Of a stretch of DNA of 64,000 nucleotides, positions 42,701 to 57,700 are shown piece by piece (position 1 is the first letter of the stretch; every line of letters begins with the position of its first letter). The position numbers and the translations under genes are program-made. The notes below the pieces were generated by a model. The model had not been told where the DNA came from. It searched no databases and worked only from the letters and a program-made list of their open reading frames with translations. This DNA is from Pelecanus crispus. Lineage: Eukaryota; Chordata; Aves; Pelecaniformes; Pelecanidae. The DNA is taken from contig NC_134643.1 in the NCBI RefSeq assembly GCF_030463565.1, positions 76,877,721 to 76,941,720 of the forward strand, written 5' to 3'.

Positions 42701-45700
42701 AGGAAGTAAAATTTGAGGGGGTGGTGACAACAGTTTGCTGATGAAAGAGGCAGCATTGCATATTTGTGGTGGCTTAAAAAAAAAACCCAAAAATAGCTTC
42801 CATATACAGTCCACCCCAATGTAAAAATGCAGAAGTTCAGAAGGAGTTTTATCACTTCCTGAGAAAGAACAGATGCAGTTTGGTTTCATTTGCATGAACT
42901 GTAGAGGCTCCTTGTGTTAGCCAGGCTGCTTTATTTTTTTTCCTTCCCTTCTTTTTTCTTAAATATTGTTTTGTGCTTAGGCGGAGGATCAAGTTGAAGC
43001 CTTTCACTCTGCTTGTGAGGAAGCCGCATCCTTGAAATGCAAGTTAGAGGAAGCCATTTCTGAGCAGCAAAAACTCAAGGATGTGAATGCAGCTTTAACA
43101 AGCGTTTGCCAGTCGCTTCAAGAAAAGGTGGAAGACCAGAAAAGTGAGTAAACTACTGGCAGCGTGCCAGCATTCACTTTACGCAGGCAAATCCTTTATG
43201 GTTTAGTTTATGGCAAAGGGGAATAAGACTGACCTGCAGGTAATCCAGTAAAATGCTCTGTCGAGTCTTCTTTTTTTTTTTTTTTCTTCTTCCCCTTTCT
43301 ATTTTTCCTTCTCCTTTAAGAGATCTGCAACCATGGCATCTGGGCTGAGAGTCAGGTGGGATCCTGATGAGTGGGTGTTGGGCTGGACCAAAGCTGCAAA
43401 ACCTCCTAACAAAATCTCCAGTCCTAGGAGGAAGGGTTAGTAACTCCATGGGTGGCACTGGCACTCCTTTACCGAAGGTGCTGTTCCCACACCTGAATAG
43501 CCCACCTTACTCCTAACAAAGTCACCCCTCTTTCTTAAGCTTCCTGTACCAAAAAGACCTGGTTTTTATGTTCTGCCTTCTGCTTGCTGTTTATATTTGC
43601 TTTGTGCTTTTGAATAACTGCATGGTACTAGGCTGTTCTCTTTAGTAGAAAGCAATTGTGTCATTGCATTGTACACGTGCAACATTTGCTACGGAACCAT
43701 GGAAAATTCATACTACCTTTTGCTCACTTGCTAACATCAACACCTCAAAAGCTTGGGCAATTAAAGAATGCAGTGGTTTGCTTCCAGCACATGTTTTTTT
43801 TCTTTCCAAATTCTGGAGTGCTTCTCACTTATGTTGATTGACTTAAGCCCACTGAATGTTTGGCCTCAGGCATGTACTTCCCAGGGCAATGTGACTGATG
43901 CTCAACATGTATGTGTGTTGTAAACAACTTTATGTGAAACTACAATTTGTCTTGTAGGAAAAAATATACGGGGACCCTATGTCTTAGCTCTAAGGCACAA
44001 CTGGTATGTGCTGATGTGGCAGAAACAGCTCCAGGCTGTGCTTTCTGACTTCTGAACAGTATTTTGGCATTGTTCATGTGTGTGTGCTCATGTTGCTTTC
44101 ATGCTTACTACTTCCTTCAGACTGTGAGGTTGATTTTTTAGCAAGAGGCATAACAATGGAAATAGTGTGTCATTTTTCCAGCTCTGAATAGACAAAGCTC
44201 TTCTGCAAAGTGAGCTAGAGTAAATGAAAAGAGAGAACCCCAGACATGTGGAAGAGACTGGTGCCACTGTGACTCAAAAAAAACCCCAAACCAAAAACAA
44301 AACAAACAAAGAAAACCCACAAAAACAAAACCCAAAACCAAACCAACCCCCCCAAAAACAAACAAACAAACAAAAAACCCCAAACTCTAAAACCAAACCA
44401 AAACCCCAGACAAACCCCCAGAAAATAACACCACCCTGGAAATGGCTGAGAGTTTGGCTTTAAATGACTCCAGGTAGTTTGCAGAAATCTCTTTCTGTAG
44501 TTAAATAGAAATAAGCTGGTAAATGTGTAGAGAAGTTGCAAGGTTTTATGAAGAACAGGGCTGACAAACAAGGATGGCAGTCGGGCAGGACAATACTTTC
44601 TATTGGCTCCTGCAGAAAGCCAGACAGGTCTAGCACCCCTTCTGACTAAAGGGCTGGGTTGTAGTCTCTTCCCCACCCACCTCTCCACTCCATTCCCTGA
44701 TTTCCCCCCACCCGCATGATAAGAGATGAGAAATGAGGGAACCTGTTGGCCAAGGAAGCTACTTCAACCTAAGTCAGCCTGGCACAGCTCCTTCTATGTT
44801 TCAGATGTCTAATCATGCCTTGCAATGATTGGAATTGCTACAGCCTTCATCCAGTGAAAAAGCTGAATGAGCTACTGAGAGCTGCATTCAATTTTTCCTT
44901 GGGCACTGTGACAGTGCTAATGAAACCTCCTTTCCCCCCACTCCCCCATTATTAGCTGTGGTACAAAAGCTATGATAGACTTTTATCAAGGTAGAAGTTA
45001 CCAGAGGCAGGCCCTGGCATTGCCAAACTTGAACAAGGATGTTTCCAAGTAAAATGTAAAGCCCCTTGACTTTAAGACTTCTGTACAGGATGTCGGATTG
45101 GAAGGAAAAATGCTTCTCTTCCAGTAAGTTGCAATGGAGTTGTCCATTTCCGCAGGGAACTGTGGCACCTTAAGGCTGATGATGTGGGGAAGCATTCCCC
45201 CCCCCTTTATAGCAAGGGGAAATGTAACCTTACGGAAGAAGAAATGCCCAGTGTTTTCTGGAACTTGCAGAACAAAATGCACTTCTAAAATTCTCTTTCC
45301 TGTGAAAAACTGTTGTAGGTATAACTAGACTAAAAAAAAGTGCAATGGGTTTGTAACAGGCAGTAGTCAGGTTTAAAGACGCATCCGACTGCTTGTTATC
45401 AAATCATAAGGAACCCTGTAAGACTTGTAAATGTCTGTTCGTAGCAACTGTTAATACACTACGATGGGAACTGCTTCAAAGGCGACTCTGTGAATTGCTG
45501 TGTCAGGTATGATGCTTTCTGGTGGGAGAAGAAATGGTAGGCTTGCACAGGCGGTGCTCTGGTGGAAGGACTTCTACAGCTGAGATGAACTGCAAGTAAT
45601 TTGGCAGCATCTGATTTCTTCTTTTCTAACATCTACATAATTATGGAGGCAGTAGAATGCAGGTACTGATCTGCACATTATTATTTTCCTCCTTCAGCCT

Positions 45701-48700
45701 TCTGGAAAAAATGGGCTAGAACACACAGGTGTGGTGTTGGTCTTCACTGTAAACAGTTGTTGGTGACTGCATCAGATGGGACTGAGGGCACCTTTCCCTG
45801 ATTTGTCGCCCACAATCAGCCCTCTCTTCTGCAGACAGTCTTGAAAACAAATGTTTAAAATCTTGTAATAAAATTTTTCTCGGTATCCAGGCATTGGAAC
45901 AGGCAGTGAAACAGTTATTACCTTTGTGCCCCTCTGTGGAAATATGCTGGAAATTATATAACTCTGGAGTACTTTGCTTTGAATAAAAATACTTTATTCA
46001 AGTTTGGAAGGGGGTGGAGGGGGAGATGTTGTGGGAGGACTCTTTTTCCCAACCAGCTTGAGTAAAGAACGCTATAGCTCAGGGTCTGAACGGTCTGGAT
46101 TTAACATAGAATAACAAGGTATTTATAAAGACAAACAGAAGATCTTAAAAAGTATCCTAGGCTGTAACAGGGGCATTAGAGGAGCAGAATCAAAACTGTG
46201 GACCAGCTGCACGTGAATAAAACTTGTATTTGTGCATAAAGGTCTGCAGATTTAAAGGCTGAAAGTAGCAAGGGGAAACAACTGCATAGTTTTCCTGATA
46301 GCTGAGGATAATTCAATTAGAAAGACAAAATTCCATTTTGTTCATAATTGGTAGTAGTGTTCCTTCTCTTTTTTTACCTTTTTTTTTTTTTTTCTTCTAC
46401 GTCTGCCTGCCTTAAACTATTTCTCTATTGCAACAGTGCTGTGCAGAGTTAGAATCTGACTACAGTCTGCTGCCCACATCAGCTGAGCCGGTAAAAGGGA
46501 AGGTAAGTGTGCTTGCTATGACCATTGCTGAGCCTGTTAAAATGTGACACTACTTTTGGGTTTTGGTTTTTTGGGGGGTTTTTAATGACCTGAAGGAAAT
46601 AAATAACTTTCACACAAGGAAACTTTGCCAAGTTAAACATTCAATAAGAATTGAGATACAGATTTATGTGTATATATATGCATGCACATGTATACACACA
46701 TACAAAAGTGTATTCAAAACCTTATTGCAAAACCAGTTTCCTATTGCTTCAGAATAGTTACTGTGACAAATACAGGCATTTGGTAAATTACATTTTGAGA
46801 AGGATCAGAGGCTGAAGATGGGGCTACATCTTCCAATTTCTTTTCCGTTTTTCATCACTTAAACAACACTAGGTCAAACACAGTTGCATAACTGTTGCTT
46901 CAGAAGTCTCCTCCAGCCATCTTCAGATGACACCTCTTCAGCACTAACAGCAAGCAAGTGGTGTGTGTTTAGGGGCAGGGGGTGGTGGGGGCAGTGCTTT
47001 GTCTCTATGCAGCCAAGCTGGAGCTGCCCCCCTGCTCCTGCTGAGGGAAATCTGACCTGGGTAGCAGGCGCTGACACTGGATGAATGTTCCCCTTCTCAG
47101 TCCAGCTGGCTTGGCTGAAAGGGTTTTTTTTCCTTTTTTTCTTTTTTTTTCCTTTCTTTTTCACGGGATTTGGATGGGCTTTTTTGGTTCTCCTGCCGTG
47201 TTCATCTTGCCTGGTTTTGTAGTATCTAGTTCCAGACCTAGCTTCAACCAACATGACTGTTGTAAATGTAAAGTTGAATTATTTTACCTCTTCCTGTATC
47301 TGCCTATTAAGGACGTGAGCTTTTCTAGACAAAAAAGCAACAGATGATATATTTGTATAATTGTTAGTATTACATTATGCAGATGCAACTGCAGGGGTGT
47401 GGGGGGAGTTGGTGGTATTAATGTATTCAGCGTGATTGAACAACAGCAGCACTTTCTATTTTTCAATTAGCAGCTCCATAGCACTAAACTGTGGAGTGAA
47501 GGACCCACCTTGTTCACTGAAATTCCCAGGACACTGCCCTCAGATATTTCATACTGGCGTAGTACGCCTCTGCTAGGTAAGACCTGGTGGTGTTGGTCAT
47601 TTTTCTGTCACTGTCCCGAAATACAGGAAGAGTTGATAGAATGGTATCAATGGTGCTAAACATGCCGGTAGAGTGTGGCAAATCTATTGTTGGCTTCAGC
47701 TTATTTCTGCATGTAATCCAGGAGGCTGAATGACGTTTATAATGCTTGCAATGAAAGGCCTGAAAAGGTGGCTGTCTGTCAGCCTAACAGGAGTCCCCAA
47801 AAGCTTAAGGAACTACTGGTATAAATCGTACATCTAAGTATATTCCTGATGAGATACTTGCCAGTCTCAAGAGGGCTTGAGTTACCTTTCTCCCATGCAC
47901 TCTTGACTGGCACATGACATAGCAAGTAATGTCCTGCTACTTTGCTACTGAGCTGAGGCCAGTCTTGGTTTAAAAACTTGAACAGGTAATGTAGCTACTC
48001 AGAAACATATAACTGTATTTGTTGATTTCTCCTGCATTCATAAGGTGTTCATACTCCCCTGCAACTCTCGAGCCTTACAAGTATTAAAAGTAACTACTGA
48101 CAGATATGCGTCGCAGGGCCACAGAACTGCAGAGTGCATTTGGGCTTTTATAGACAAAGCATTTCTTCCAGCAGTAAGCTGGAACAACGCAGAGTCTCTT
48201 CTCACACAAAACATAAAATGGTCGAAAGTAATTCTGTGCCATGCTGCGGGAAATGGAAGAACATCTTGCTTGACTGCACGTGCTCCTTATAAGAGCACTC
48301 TGCTGCTCTGAAAGGGCTGTTTCAGTGGGCCAGCTCAGAGTGTTCTTGCAACTTGCTGTAATGTCACGATCCAGCCACAAATAAGGCAGGTATTCTCGGC
48401 TTGCGCCAATCAAGTATCGATATAGAAAAGAAGATCTATTTCCTAGCCCTCTTTGCCACACAAAACAATTCACTACAACAAAGCTGTCCTACGTGGAAGT
48501 TTCTGTAACTAGACAACTGGAAAATCCTATCCGTGGGTGCTGCAGACTCTCCATCTACAAAATATTTTAAGGCCATGTAATTTAACCCAGATGGAAGCTG
48601 CCTTATAATAATCAAGAAGCAGACCAACCAAATACAGGTTATTTTAGACTTAGTCAAAAATCGACATGTGACTAAATCCAAACTTGCCAATGACTGCCAC

Positions 48701-51700
48701 TCTTCACACTTGTCTCTCTTAACAGATGCTCTGACTTTGGAAACCTCTTGCCCAAATAACTTGCCTGTGCACAGCTGGCATTGGCCTTGTAGACAGAGCT
48801 CTGGCAGCTGCACATTTGAAAGCTGCGATCTGGGACACACGTCCACTTCAGATGTAAGGTCAGTGGGGTGCAAGTAAGGTGGCAGAATAACCTCTTTGGG
48901 GTGAAGGGTGGAAGAGTCCATGGGGTCTAGCCGGTTCCAAGGGAAAGCTGTATCCCCAGCACATTGAGTTCAACAGCGGGGTATCTCTTATAGGAAATAC
49001 TGAACACTCAGTGGTCAGTTAATGGTGTTATGGGATAACACTTTGCTTCTATTCACAGAAGTAATATTAAAACTCTTTACTGAAACTGTTGGTATGACCA
49101 CCAGTGAAATACAGTGATGGTGTTTCCATTTCATGCTGGAGAACTGAGGCATGATGTAGGTGTTCTTGTGTATATTTTCAGTATTTAACTCACAACTGAC
49201 ACTTCCCATTTAGGAGTCAAAATCCAATTGGCTTTGAGGAGTCACATTTTTTTTGTGGAGTTTAGAGCAGGAGTTCTGAGGTCTTTGCTTAGCAGGCTGC
49301 CTCTCTAGATCTCTAAAATAGAGATTGAACTGCTTAAGATTATGAAAGCTAGCTAACTCTTGTCAGTGAATATTTTAAAAGACAAGGATGTTCCTGAATA
49401 TGCAGAAACAGGCAGCCTGCAGCAAAAGACTCAGCAGCTCTTGAAGCTTTTGCTACTGGCTTTCTGCAGAGCTGTGCAGTGTGGAGGAGGCTGGGAGAAG
49501 GACTGGTGGTAGTTCTTTCTATTTGGGGGAGGAGGGATTGATGTTAGTGATGAATTTGTCTTTCTCTGAGACACCAGCTGTCTGGCTATACAGATAGTGA
49601 TGATTTCAGTTGTTATGTGCTTAAGGAAAATGGGCAATATATCTCACTGTTGTTTGGGCAATATGCAAATAAAATGTGTATTGCCAGGTGGAAAATATGC
49701 TCTGCTGGTAACTATACTGATGCAGACCTTCCTGTTTCCATTACAATGATGGACTCTTCACTTTCTGAGGTGAGTGCTGTCTCTGATGCCCAAGATGTGG
49801 TTTTGAATGGGTTTAAGCATTTAGTGCCTTACACGGACCCAGCTCCAGACTGAGCAGCTAAAAATCAGCACTGCTCCAAGGTGAATGGAGCTGGCATCAG
49901 TCAGCGGGGTGCCGTGACATCTTGTTAACTGTAGGGTAGTGCCTTCTATTTGGGCACACTTCTGGAATACTGTAGTTATAGACCCAAATGTCTTGATGTT
50001 CACGTGCATCTGGGTCATGCTTTTAGCTGGGGAGTATTTTAAATGTGGTTTCAAGGCTTGAGATGGTGCTTTTTCTGCAGTGGTACTTAGTTCTGCCAGG
50101 GAAGTCTGAGTGACTTTGCTGTTCTTATCCACCTGCAAGAAGCCACAGGATGTTTTAGTTGTGAATGCTGGCTTTCTCTGCACTTTCTCCCACAGCTACC
50201 AGGTACTAGCTGAAAAATGACATCTTTGCTGTTTGAAAACTTTCCTTTGGCTGATGTGCTCAGATATGCCCTCACTGCTGTATTGAATCCTGCATCTACA
50301 GCTTGAGCTGTCAGTTGGCTTTCTCATGGCAACAGCAAGATGAGCTGCAGCTCGGCACACCTCGTGGAGCTCTGTGCTCAGTGCCACAATACTGACTATT
50401 GAAATCTAGACCTCAGCCCTGCCACACAGGGCTTCTAATTAGCTTTACAAACTTCAGCATTGGTGTTGGTGGTGATAATGGAAGAATATTGGTCGGTGGT
50501 TTCTGTGAATCTGGAAATAACCTTGCAAGACTAATGACGGGCAACCTCAGACCTACCCTAGCTGGTGTGTGGTACCTGCAAGTGCAGCGGTGGTCTGGTT
50601 GTAGCAGCAAATCAAGGCAGAAAGTGCAGTGAGGGTAGAAAGTAAGAGTCATGGGGAGTGCCTGTGGCTTCAGCGCATTGCTTGTTTGGGGTAGAGCAGG
50701 TAAGAAACTCCTAGCTTGTGCTGCTACTACTTAAGCTACCTTAAAGAGGATAATCTCAAGGGCTCTTGCTTTATCTAGTCCTCCTGGAAAGTCACAGCCT
50801 TGCAAAGTTGTTTGAAATGCCTGTGCTTCATTGCTCTGGAGCTTTCTGTAATTGCAGCTGGGCTCAGAAATGTCATTTTCCATTTTTGCTTTTTTTTATA
50901 TAAACTTTCCATGTGAATATTCTAGAGGGGAAAAATTAAAATGTTAAAGCTTGTCCCAGAGAAAAGGCAAACAGACTGTGTCCAGTATCTGTTCTAAAAA
51001 CTGTGACGTGCAGCGAAATTTGAATATCCTTGTTTAATAGGAAAAGTTTCCCTAGGTTTTCTTTTTATGACATTGTGGTTGCAGATGTGTTTTGAGCAGA
51101 TTGCCCCTTCAGCATGTGAGTAACTCAAACTATTTTGTCAAAGCGTCGTCACCATGGGACTTTAGGGGCTATTTAATGAAGGAGCTCTTGTGAGAGCCAG
51201 ATGAATCTTGGACTTTTTATACTTGTTTTGATTTATAAATGTGAAAGTTGCACCACAGTCTAAAAACCAGATGATAGGCCTTCCAAATGTTAATGCTTGT
51301 TTGGGAGAAGTTATACAAGACTGTGGCCAGAACTTGTCAGCTGTGATAGAGGATACTTGGATTATTATGCTAATCAAAGGGATGGAGGGGGGGAAAAAGT
51401 AATTAGGATTGTACTGCAGGATATTCTTTGACACAATCCTTTTATTAGGAAGAAGAACCATTCCCTAATGCCCTGTGGAAACAGATCTTACAAAATCTAG
51501 AATGTGGGGGTTTTTTGCTATTGTTTTTTTCTCTTTAAGTGTACCCTGTGTAATCCCATGGGAGCTCACAATAGCCAGCATGGGGTTTTACAAACCAAAT
51601 TGAGGATTTTCCTTCATTGCAAACAGAAACCGCTGACCACATGATTACCTGGGGAGGGATAGGACATGTAGAATAATGTGTTGCTTTAGTCAGTTCCGGG

Positions 51701-54700
51701 TGACACAAGGTTTTTTGTTTATTTGGGTGGTGTGTGTGTGTTTTGTTTTAAAAGCTCTTTAGATTTCTTTTGTTTTCATTCCAATATGCTTTTCATCTTT
51801 ACCTTCTCCTTTTCCAATACTTCTGTAGACCTAATGGCCTGAATAAGGCAAATGCAATGCTGTACTTCCTTAAGCTTAATAAAGAATTCAAATAAGAATA
51901 AAAATAGCCTGGATTTGCATTAGAGGAAACATCCGGCTGGCTGGGGCAAGGCTCTGTGAGTGCAGTTGAGCTTCGAGGTGTGGAGAGGAGAGGGAAGGCC
52001 CTTACTGATGCTGGGAGCAGCCAGTTGCTCTCGGAAGTGACTGGAGGCCTTGGTCACCTCCTTTTCAACTTTGCTGTGTTTCCTGGGTCCTCTGAGGATG
52101 TTTGAGGGGGAAGGGAAGATACCACAACATAGAGGATCACTTGCTGATATGTTTTTTCTGTTGTTTCCCCCCGACTTCAATAGTGTTCTTGGACACTTGA
52201 AATGTAGGGTGTTACCCAAAGCTGGCTAGCCTCACACCTTCTCTGCTTGGACATAGGTTTGGGGTGTTTTTTTCTATTTAGCACTCCTCTTCAGCAGTGG
52301 ATAGAGTTCATCACGAGTCATTACTGACTTAACCCTTTAAACTGCTGTTTCACCCTGTATTTTCACTCGTAAAGAGAGACCAATCTACCAATTGAATTAG
52401 CAAGCTGGAGTTATCCAGGGTAAAATGAGGAAGAGGGATATTTCCCATTCAGTATCTCCCTTGCCATATTAAAAGACTTAAGAGGACGTTGTTTTTGTCT
52501 GTGATGTGATAAGACTCGGGTCCAGAACCGCACTGTAGCAGCTAAAGGAACATGAGCAAAACTACGTACCAGCCTTTAACTGCTGAATTCCTCTCTGCTG
52601 TTTGCATACGAAGGAGGAGGCCTGAAGCCTTCTGAATTGGCTAGGTAATTGTTATATATAATATGGAAAACCGGTGTCATTCAAAGACACATGCTAAAAT
52701 GTACAACACAACATGCAAGTTTTCTGTGTTCTGAATCATCTGCTCAGTTGAACCGTTAACAGTAATGTGGGTTTTTTTTTTTTCTTTTACCTAAATGAGT
52801 CTGACATCTGTAGCTGAGTGAAGTTCTGTGCACCTCATTTGTGGCGTTTGAGGGCAAGACCTTGAAAATGGATATATCTTGATGCACAGCTTTAAGATAG
52901 AACAGTGGTGTGGCAACACGTACACTGGTCACTTGAAAATGTGCGTTAGAAGCAAAACATGAAGTCAGGAACCAAAATACATCTCTAAGTATGATATTCC
53001 TGAGATAAGATTTCTGCAGAAACATAGTTATCACTCCTAATGATGATAACATGTTAAGCTACATACTGTATGTATGGGTGGCTTTAGATTAGCAGATGAA
53101 TCTGCATGCGCTTACCATCTAGTTCTTCATCTACCATCTTCTTCTGCTGAAATAATTTAGGCACAGCTGGGGGAATTATTAAAACTTTGACATAGAAATT
53201 TTCTACTTGTATGGTAACCCTTTCCCTGATACTAACTCTTCTCTCTTTCCATTAAGACTGACGGTGCAGAGCCAACGCTACCAGCCAGTCTGATCCCATC
53301 CAGGTCAGGCTTTGTGCAAGCTTTTAAAAGCATTTATCAAGATTGTATAATATGGATGAGTATCTGAAAGACTTTTATTTTGGCAGTGATCACTTAACTT
53401 CACCCCACGAAGTTCTTACATCCTCTTTGGAAAGCACTGCACCAGTAACAGGTAAGCCATTTGGGGCACAGACATGTGAACTTTTGCACTGAGAGTCTTG
53501 GAAATAGATACGCTCAAGTCTGCACATTTACTGAACAGCAAGAGCTCTGTCTTCTGTTGCCTGAATTTATAGGCTGCCTTGTTATGGAGGAAAAGTCACC
53601 CAAGTGCTCACATGAAAAAGAGGAAGATGTGCCAACTTCCGTGGCAATGGAGAAAAACATCGATAAGGATCTCGTTGTTCCTGTATCAGGTACAGTAACT
53701 GCTGCAGCTCACTGGCACTCATGCGGTGAGGAAACGGCTTGCTTCCAGCACATCTTTGAAGTGAGGAAGCTGAGTAAGAAAAATAACTTAATGACAACTT
53801 GTGATTTTCTGTTGTTGAACATACTTTTGCCTGCAAGTCCTCTCAACCCTCTGAGTACGAATAAGGCTTTACCTACTTGCAGGATGCTGGTAGCCTACAG
53901 TCCTACTAGAAGTAAACATGAAATAAGTTAGTGAAATCTTGATGCTTGCTCAGCTGGCAAAATGTTGTGTGGGTACTAAACCCCAGGCAATTTTGGGAGG
54001 AGAGAGAATGTTTTCATGGTTTTAAAATGTTTAGTGACATAGCTAGACTAAATTAAATAACACTTTCTTCTCTTTCAAAACTGATGCTCAGCGCACAAGA
54101 AGCTGGGATGGGTCAAGAGGAAAGATGAGGATAGAGGCCGTTGTGTATGGTTCTGTCTTTTGCTAGAGCCATAAACACCCAGAAGAATTATTCTTACCAG
54201 ACCTGCTGGTGCTTCTTCTACTTAAAAACTAAAAGCAAAACAAAACTGGAGTATGTGTACACGGTGTATTTAAGCTATTTAAAAAAAAAGCTGATCTGAA
54301 TAGGCAGCACAGAATATGTGTGCATGCTTGCTTGTAACCGTTTTTTAACCTTTACCTAAATATAAGACTACTTGTCGTCATTTCTTGTTTGGTTTTGTTT
54401 CTTTCTTTAGTACTATCTTCCTGAAATCTAATTCAGTCCCCTCACTTAAACGTATTTTCTTGCTGCTAATTTGCCTCTACTGTTAATTTTCATATGTGGT
54501 CTAGGTGCCTTTGGCAAGGAGGAAACAGATATGCAAAACGGATCAGAAAGAGTCCAAAGAGCTTTAAAGTCTGAGAATCCTGCTGCCTGTTGTACATCTC
54601 TGAGTAGAAAGTGTTTCTAGTATTAGAACAGACACATTGATGAATCTCCCCTTGTGGTTGTGGCTAGTACCACACAATGTCTTCTAAAGGTGTTTGGGAG

Positions 54701-57700
54701 CCAGGTCAGATATGTGGGGCTGCTGCAAAAATCAGCAGGGACCAAAGGGAGTGCCAAGCAGAGGTGGTTGTTCATGTGAAGGATGAAAAGAGAAAGCAAG
54801 TACTTCAAACCTGAAGGTGGGGGTTTTTTTGTCCTGTGCTATTTCTTTGGCTTGCATCTGTGTGGGTGTGTGTATATGACTACATAAACAGAAAAGGGAA
54901 AAAAATTTCTAGATGTTCTGAAAGGTATAAATAGCTACCAGAGTTACTGCTACACAAGAAATTAGTGTGACTCTCAGACTTTCTTCAGTTTCTTAAATAT
55001 TTTCCTTTTTAAATCTTTTTAGTAGCTCTCTTCCTGGAGGTTATTTTTGCCTGCTTTTAAAGCTTTTCTAAATTGCAGCACTTGAAAGTTTGCGTTGCAT
55101 TTGATCTGGCATCGTTAGTTCCTGAACTTACCAGTTCATCACCACTCATTCTGGGAAAGAAAGTTGTTTTTTGTTGATTCTAGCAGCACCCTGCTAGTTC
55201 AATGTTTAAGTACAAAGGACGGTCCAGGTGTTGGACTACGGTTGAAGCTTATGTACCTGAAATACCACAACTGTATGCGTTTCATGATCTGGTTGTGCTC
55301 AAGCTCCTCTATAATGGCAGATGAAGTAGCATCTATTTATTGACTTCATCTGATATTCTGTAATGTGAAAGAAGAGAATTACAAATACTCATCACTTCTC
55401 CTGTTAGTTTGTGCATGGGATGTTTTTTTAACATATTCCTGTGCTTATAGAATGCCAAATAAAAATTAATTATGAACTGTCTCTTTAAATAGTAAGCAAA
55501 CAAACAAACAAAAAAATGCTGGCAGCAAAACAATGAAATTCATTTATCCAAGGGAGTATTACTGTAACTCTTGCAACTTCAACTACAGCAACTACAACCA
55601 GGAGTAATAGTCCCACCTGTAGACATGTAACACTTCTTATTGGGATTTTTTCTAAGCCAAACATAATTATCATCACACTTCTTCCTTTATGTCTTTAGTG
55701 TTCTTTGCTGCTGCCTCTGCTTCTTAATGCCCTCTCCTGGCATTTGCTGCAATTTCTTTTAGCCCTGTTGGTCCATGGCTAGTACCCTGGATGTCGGAGG
55801 CTTGTTCTGGTTTTATCGTTACATTTGGTTTTGGCAATGTTTCTCCCCAGGAGTGGATCTGACCGAGAAGGAATCCTGCACTGTGACGGAAGAACACAAA
55901 ACCACATTTCAAAATGTTTTAAAGCAAGACCCGGTAAGAGTCCTAGTGACAGTGAAACATAGAACTGGTTTGGCTGAGCAGTGACAAAGAAAAACACTGC
56001 AGGAGGGGACAGACCCCTCCAGTGGTGTTGTGGCTGTTCCCTTGCTGTAACTAATCTCTGATATGCCTTTAGGAGGTGGACCAGGAAAAGAAAAATAATA
56101 AAGAGCAGAGTGAGGAAGCACCAGTTGTGGTTCCCAGTAGGAAAGGTAAGAGGTTTTTGCTGAACACATTCATGTGACTTGCTGGGGTGCATGCCTTGGT
56201 CACTTCTGTCAAGACCTGTGTAAAGAGGTGCAGAGAGCTGTCTGCCCCACACCAGTTAATTGGGGGGGGGGGGTGTTGAGGAATAATAGCTGCATGTAGA
56301 GATCAAAATGGATTAGCAGTGGAGAGAAGGAAAATGTTATCGTGCAAAACCTGCTTCTCTGATTTCTACAGATACTGATCTAACCAGCTCCATCTTCCTC
56401 TAGACAGGAGGGAAAATTTCTTAGGAGTTGCAAAGGAGTTGGGGTATTTGAAACAGTTCTGGAATGCCGGCTCTTTCCAAAGACTTGTAAAGCAGTGTCC
56501 CCTATGCTAGCTAGAGCTTGGGGTAATACAATGTAGATAAGCAGGATAATGTTTCTATTGAACTGTGCTTAAGACATCTCTACTCTTCTAATTACCTCAC
56601 CTTTTGCCTTTGGAGTTCACTAAAAGTTAGTGATGTAGTAAGTCATGTAACATCCTGAACCTATGGGCTGGGGACTTTAAACCAAAACCTGTAATTAACC
56701 ATTCCTGTACTAATTAAATGCCAGTTGAAGTCAGCTAAGCAATTAACTTTTGGGGCTTTGTACAAGTGACAGTGCTGTGCTGCCTTACTGACACTAACCC
56801 TAATGCTCTCTGAGGTACACAAATTGTTTTTACCAGCAAGAGCTTAATGCTGGAAATCTTTAAGAGTGGCTTCTATTGGAGCTCAAAAGACTTTCACAAG
56901 CTGTTGTTTTCACTTCTGTCTGAGAACTTTTTTTCTCTCTTCTCAGGGAGTTCACCCACTGCAGGTGGCATTAAAACAGATAAAACAAAGCAAAATGAGC
57001 CGTAAGTGTTTTGACTTTCAATGATCACCTGCAGGTATGAATTTAAAGCTGCAGTCTGTTACATGATTGCTTCTTCTTGTCCTACAGTGACTCTGCTAAT
57101 GAGAAAGAAGTGGAGGTAAGTCTCAGCTGCTTATATCCTTAAGTATTTATCTCTGATAACAGAAAGATCTTGTTGATAAGCCCTGATTAATATCTTGTCC
57201 TATATAAAAGAATGATGCTGACTAGCTTAAACTGGATGTATTTCTATAAGTTGGCTTCTGAAATCTGTTTTGCCAAGCCCAATGGAAATTTTGGAAGGGG
57301 TGGGATGGGAAAAGGTGGCAATGTGTAAAACTGAACAAAAGATTTGTCACTACTAAATCACTTGTTTGCAAGCTTGAAGGAGCATAGCTGTGACCTTCTC
57401 CCAGGCAGAATGTGCTGATTTAAGACAGTTTTGTCAAAAGACACAGATGGCACACGGCATGCTGCCAGGATGTCACCTATTTTGGCTGCAGATTATTTCT
57501 CCCATCACTACAGATGGGAAGACTGGCTTTGTGGAAGTGGGCCATGTTCACTTTCTCTTCTGTATCTCTCCTATAACTTTGCTTGTGGGGTATAGTCCCA
57601 AATATCATGTCAGTACCCAAATATACTTTAAAAGCTTCTGCATTACTTGGATTATTCTGAAATCTTTTCCTCTCCCACAACAGGCTGAATTTCTGAGGTT

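Noticed and set aside
42409-42855. 148-codon minus-strand open frame
   Set aside because: It is the antisense shadow of IRAG2 coding exon 17 and its flanks.
44215-44688. 157-codon minus-strand open frame
   Set aside because: Most of it is the reverse of an A/C low-complexity block, which gives Phe/Gly/Val runs with few stops by composition.
48084-48921. Two adjacent minus-strand open frames (129 and 161 codons) in the IRAG2 intron after exon 20
   Set aside because: No family motif, frames differ and overlap, and an equally long plus-strand frame covers the same DNA. No sign of a nested gene.
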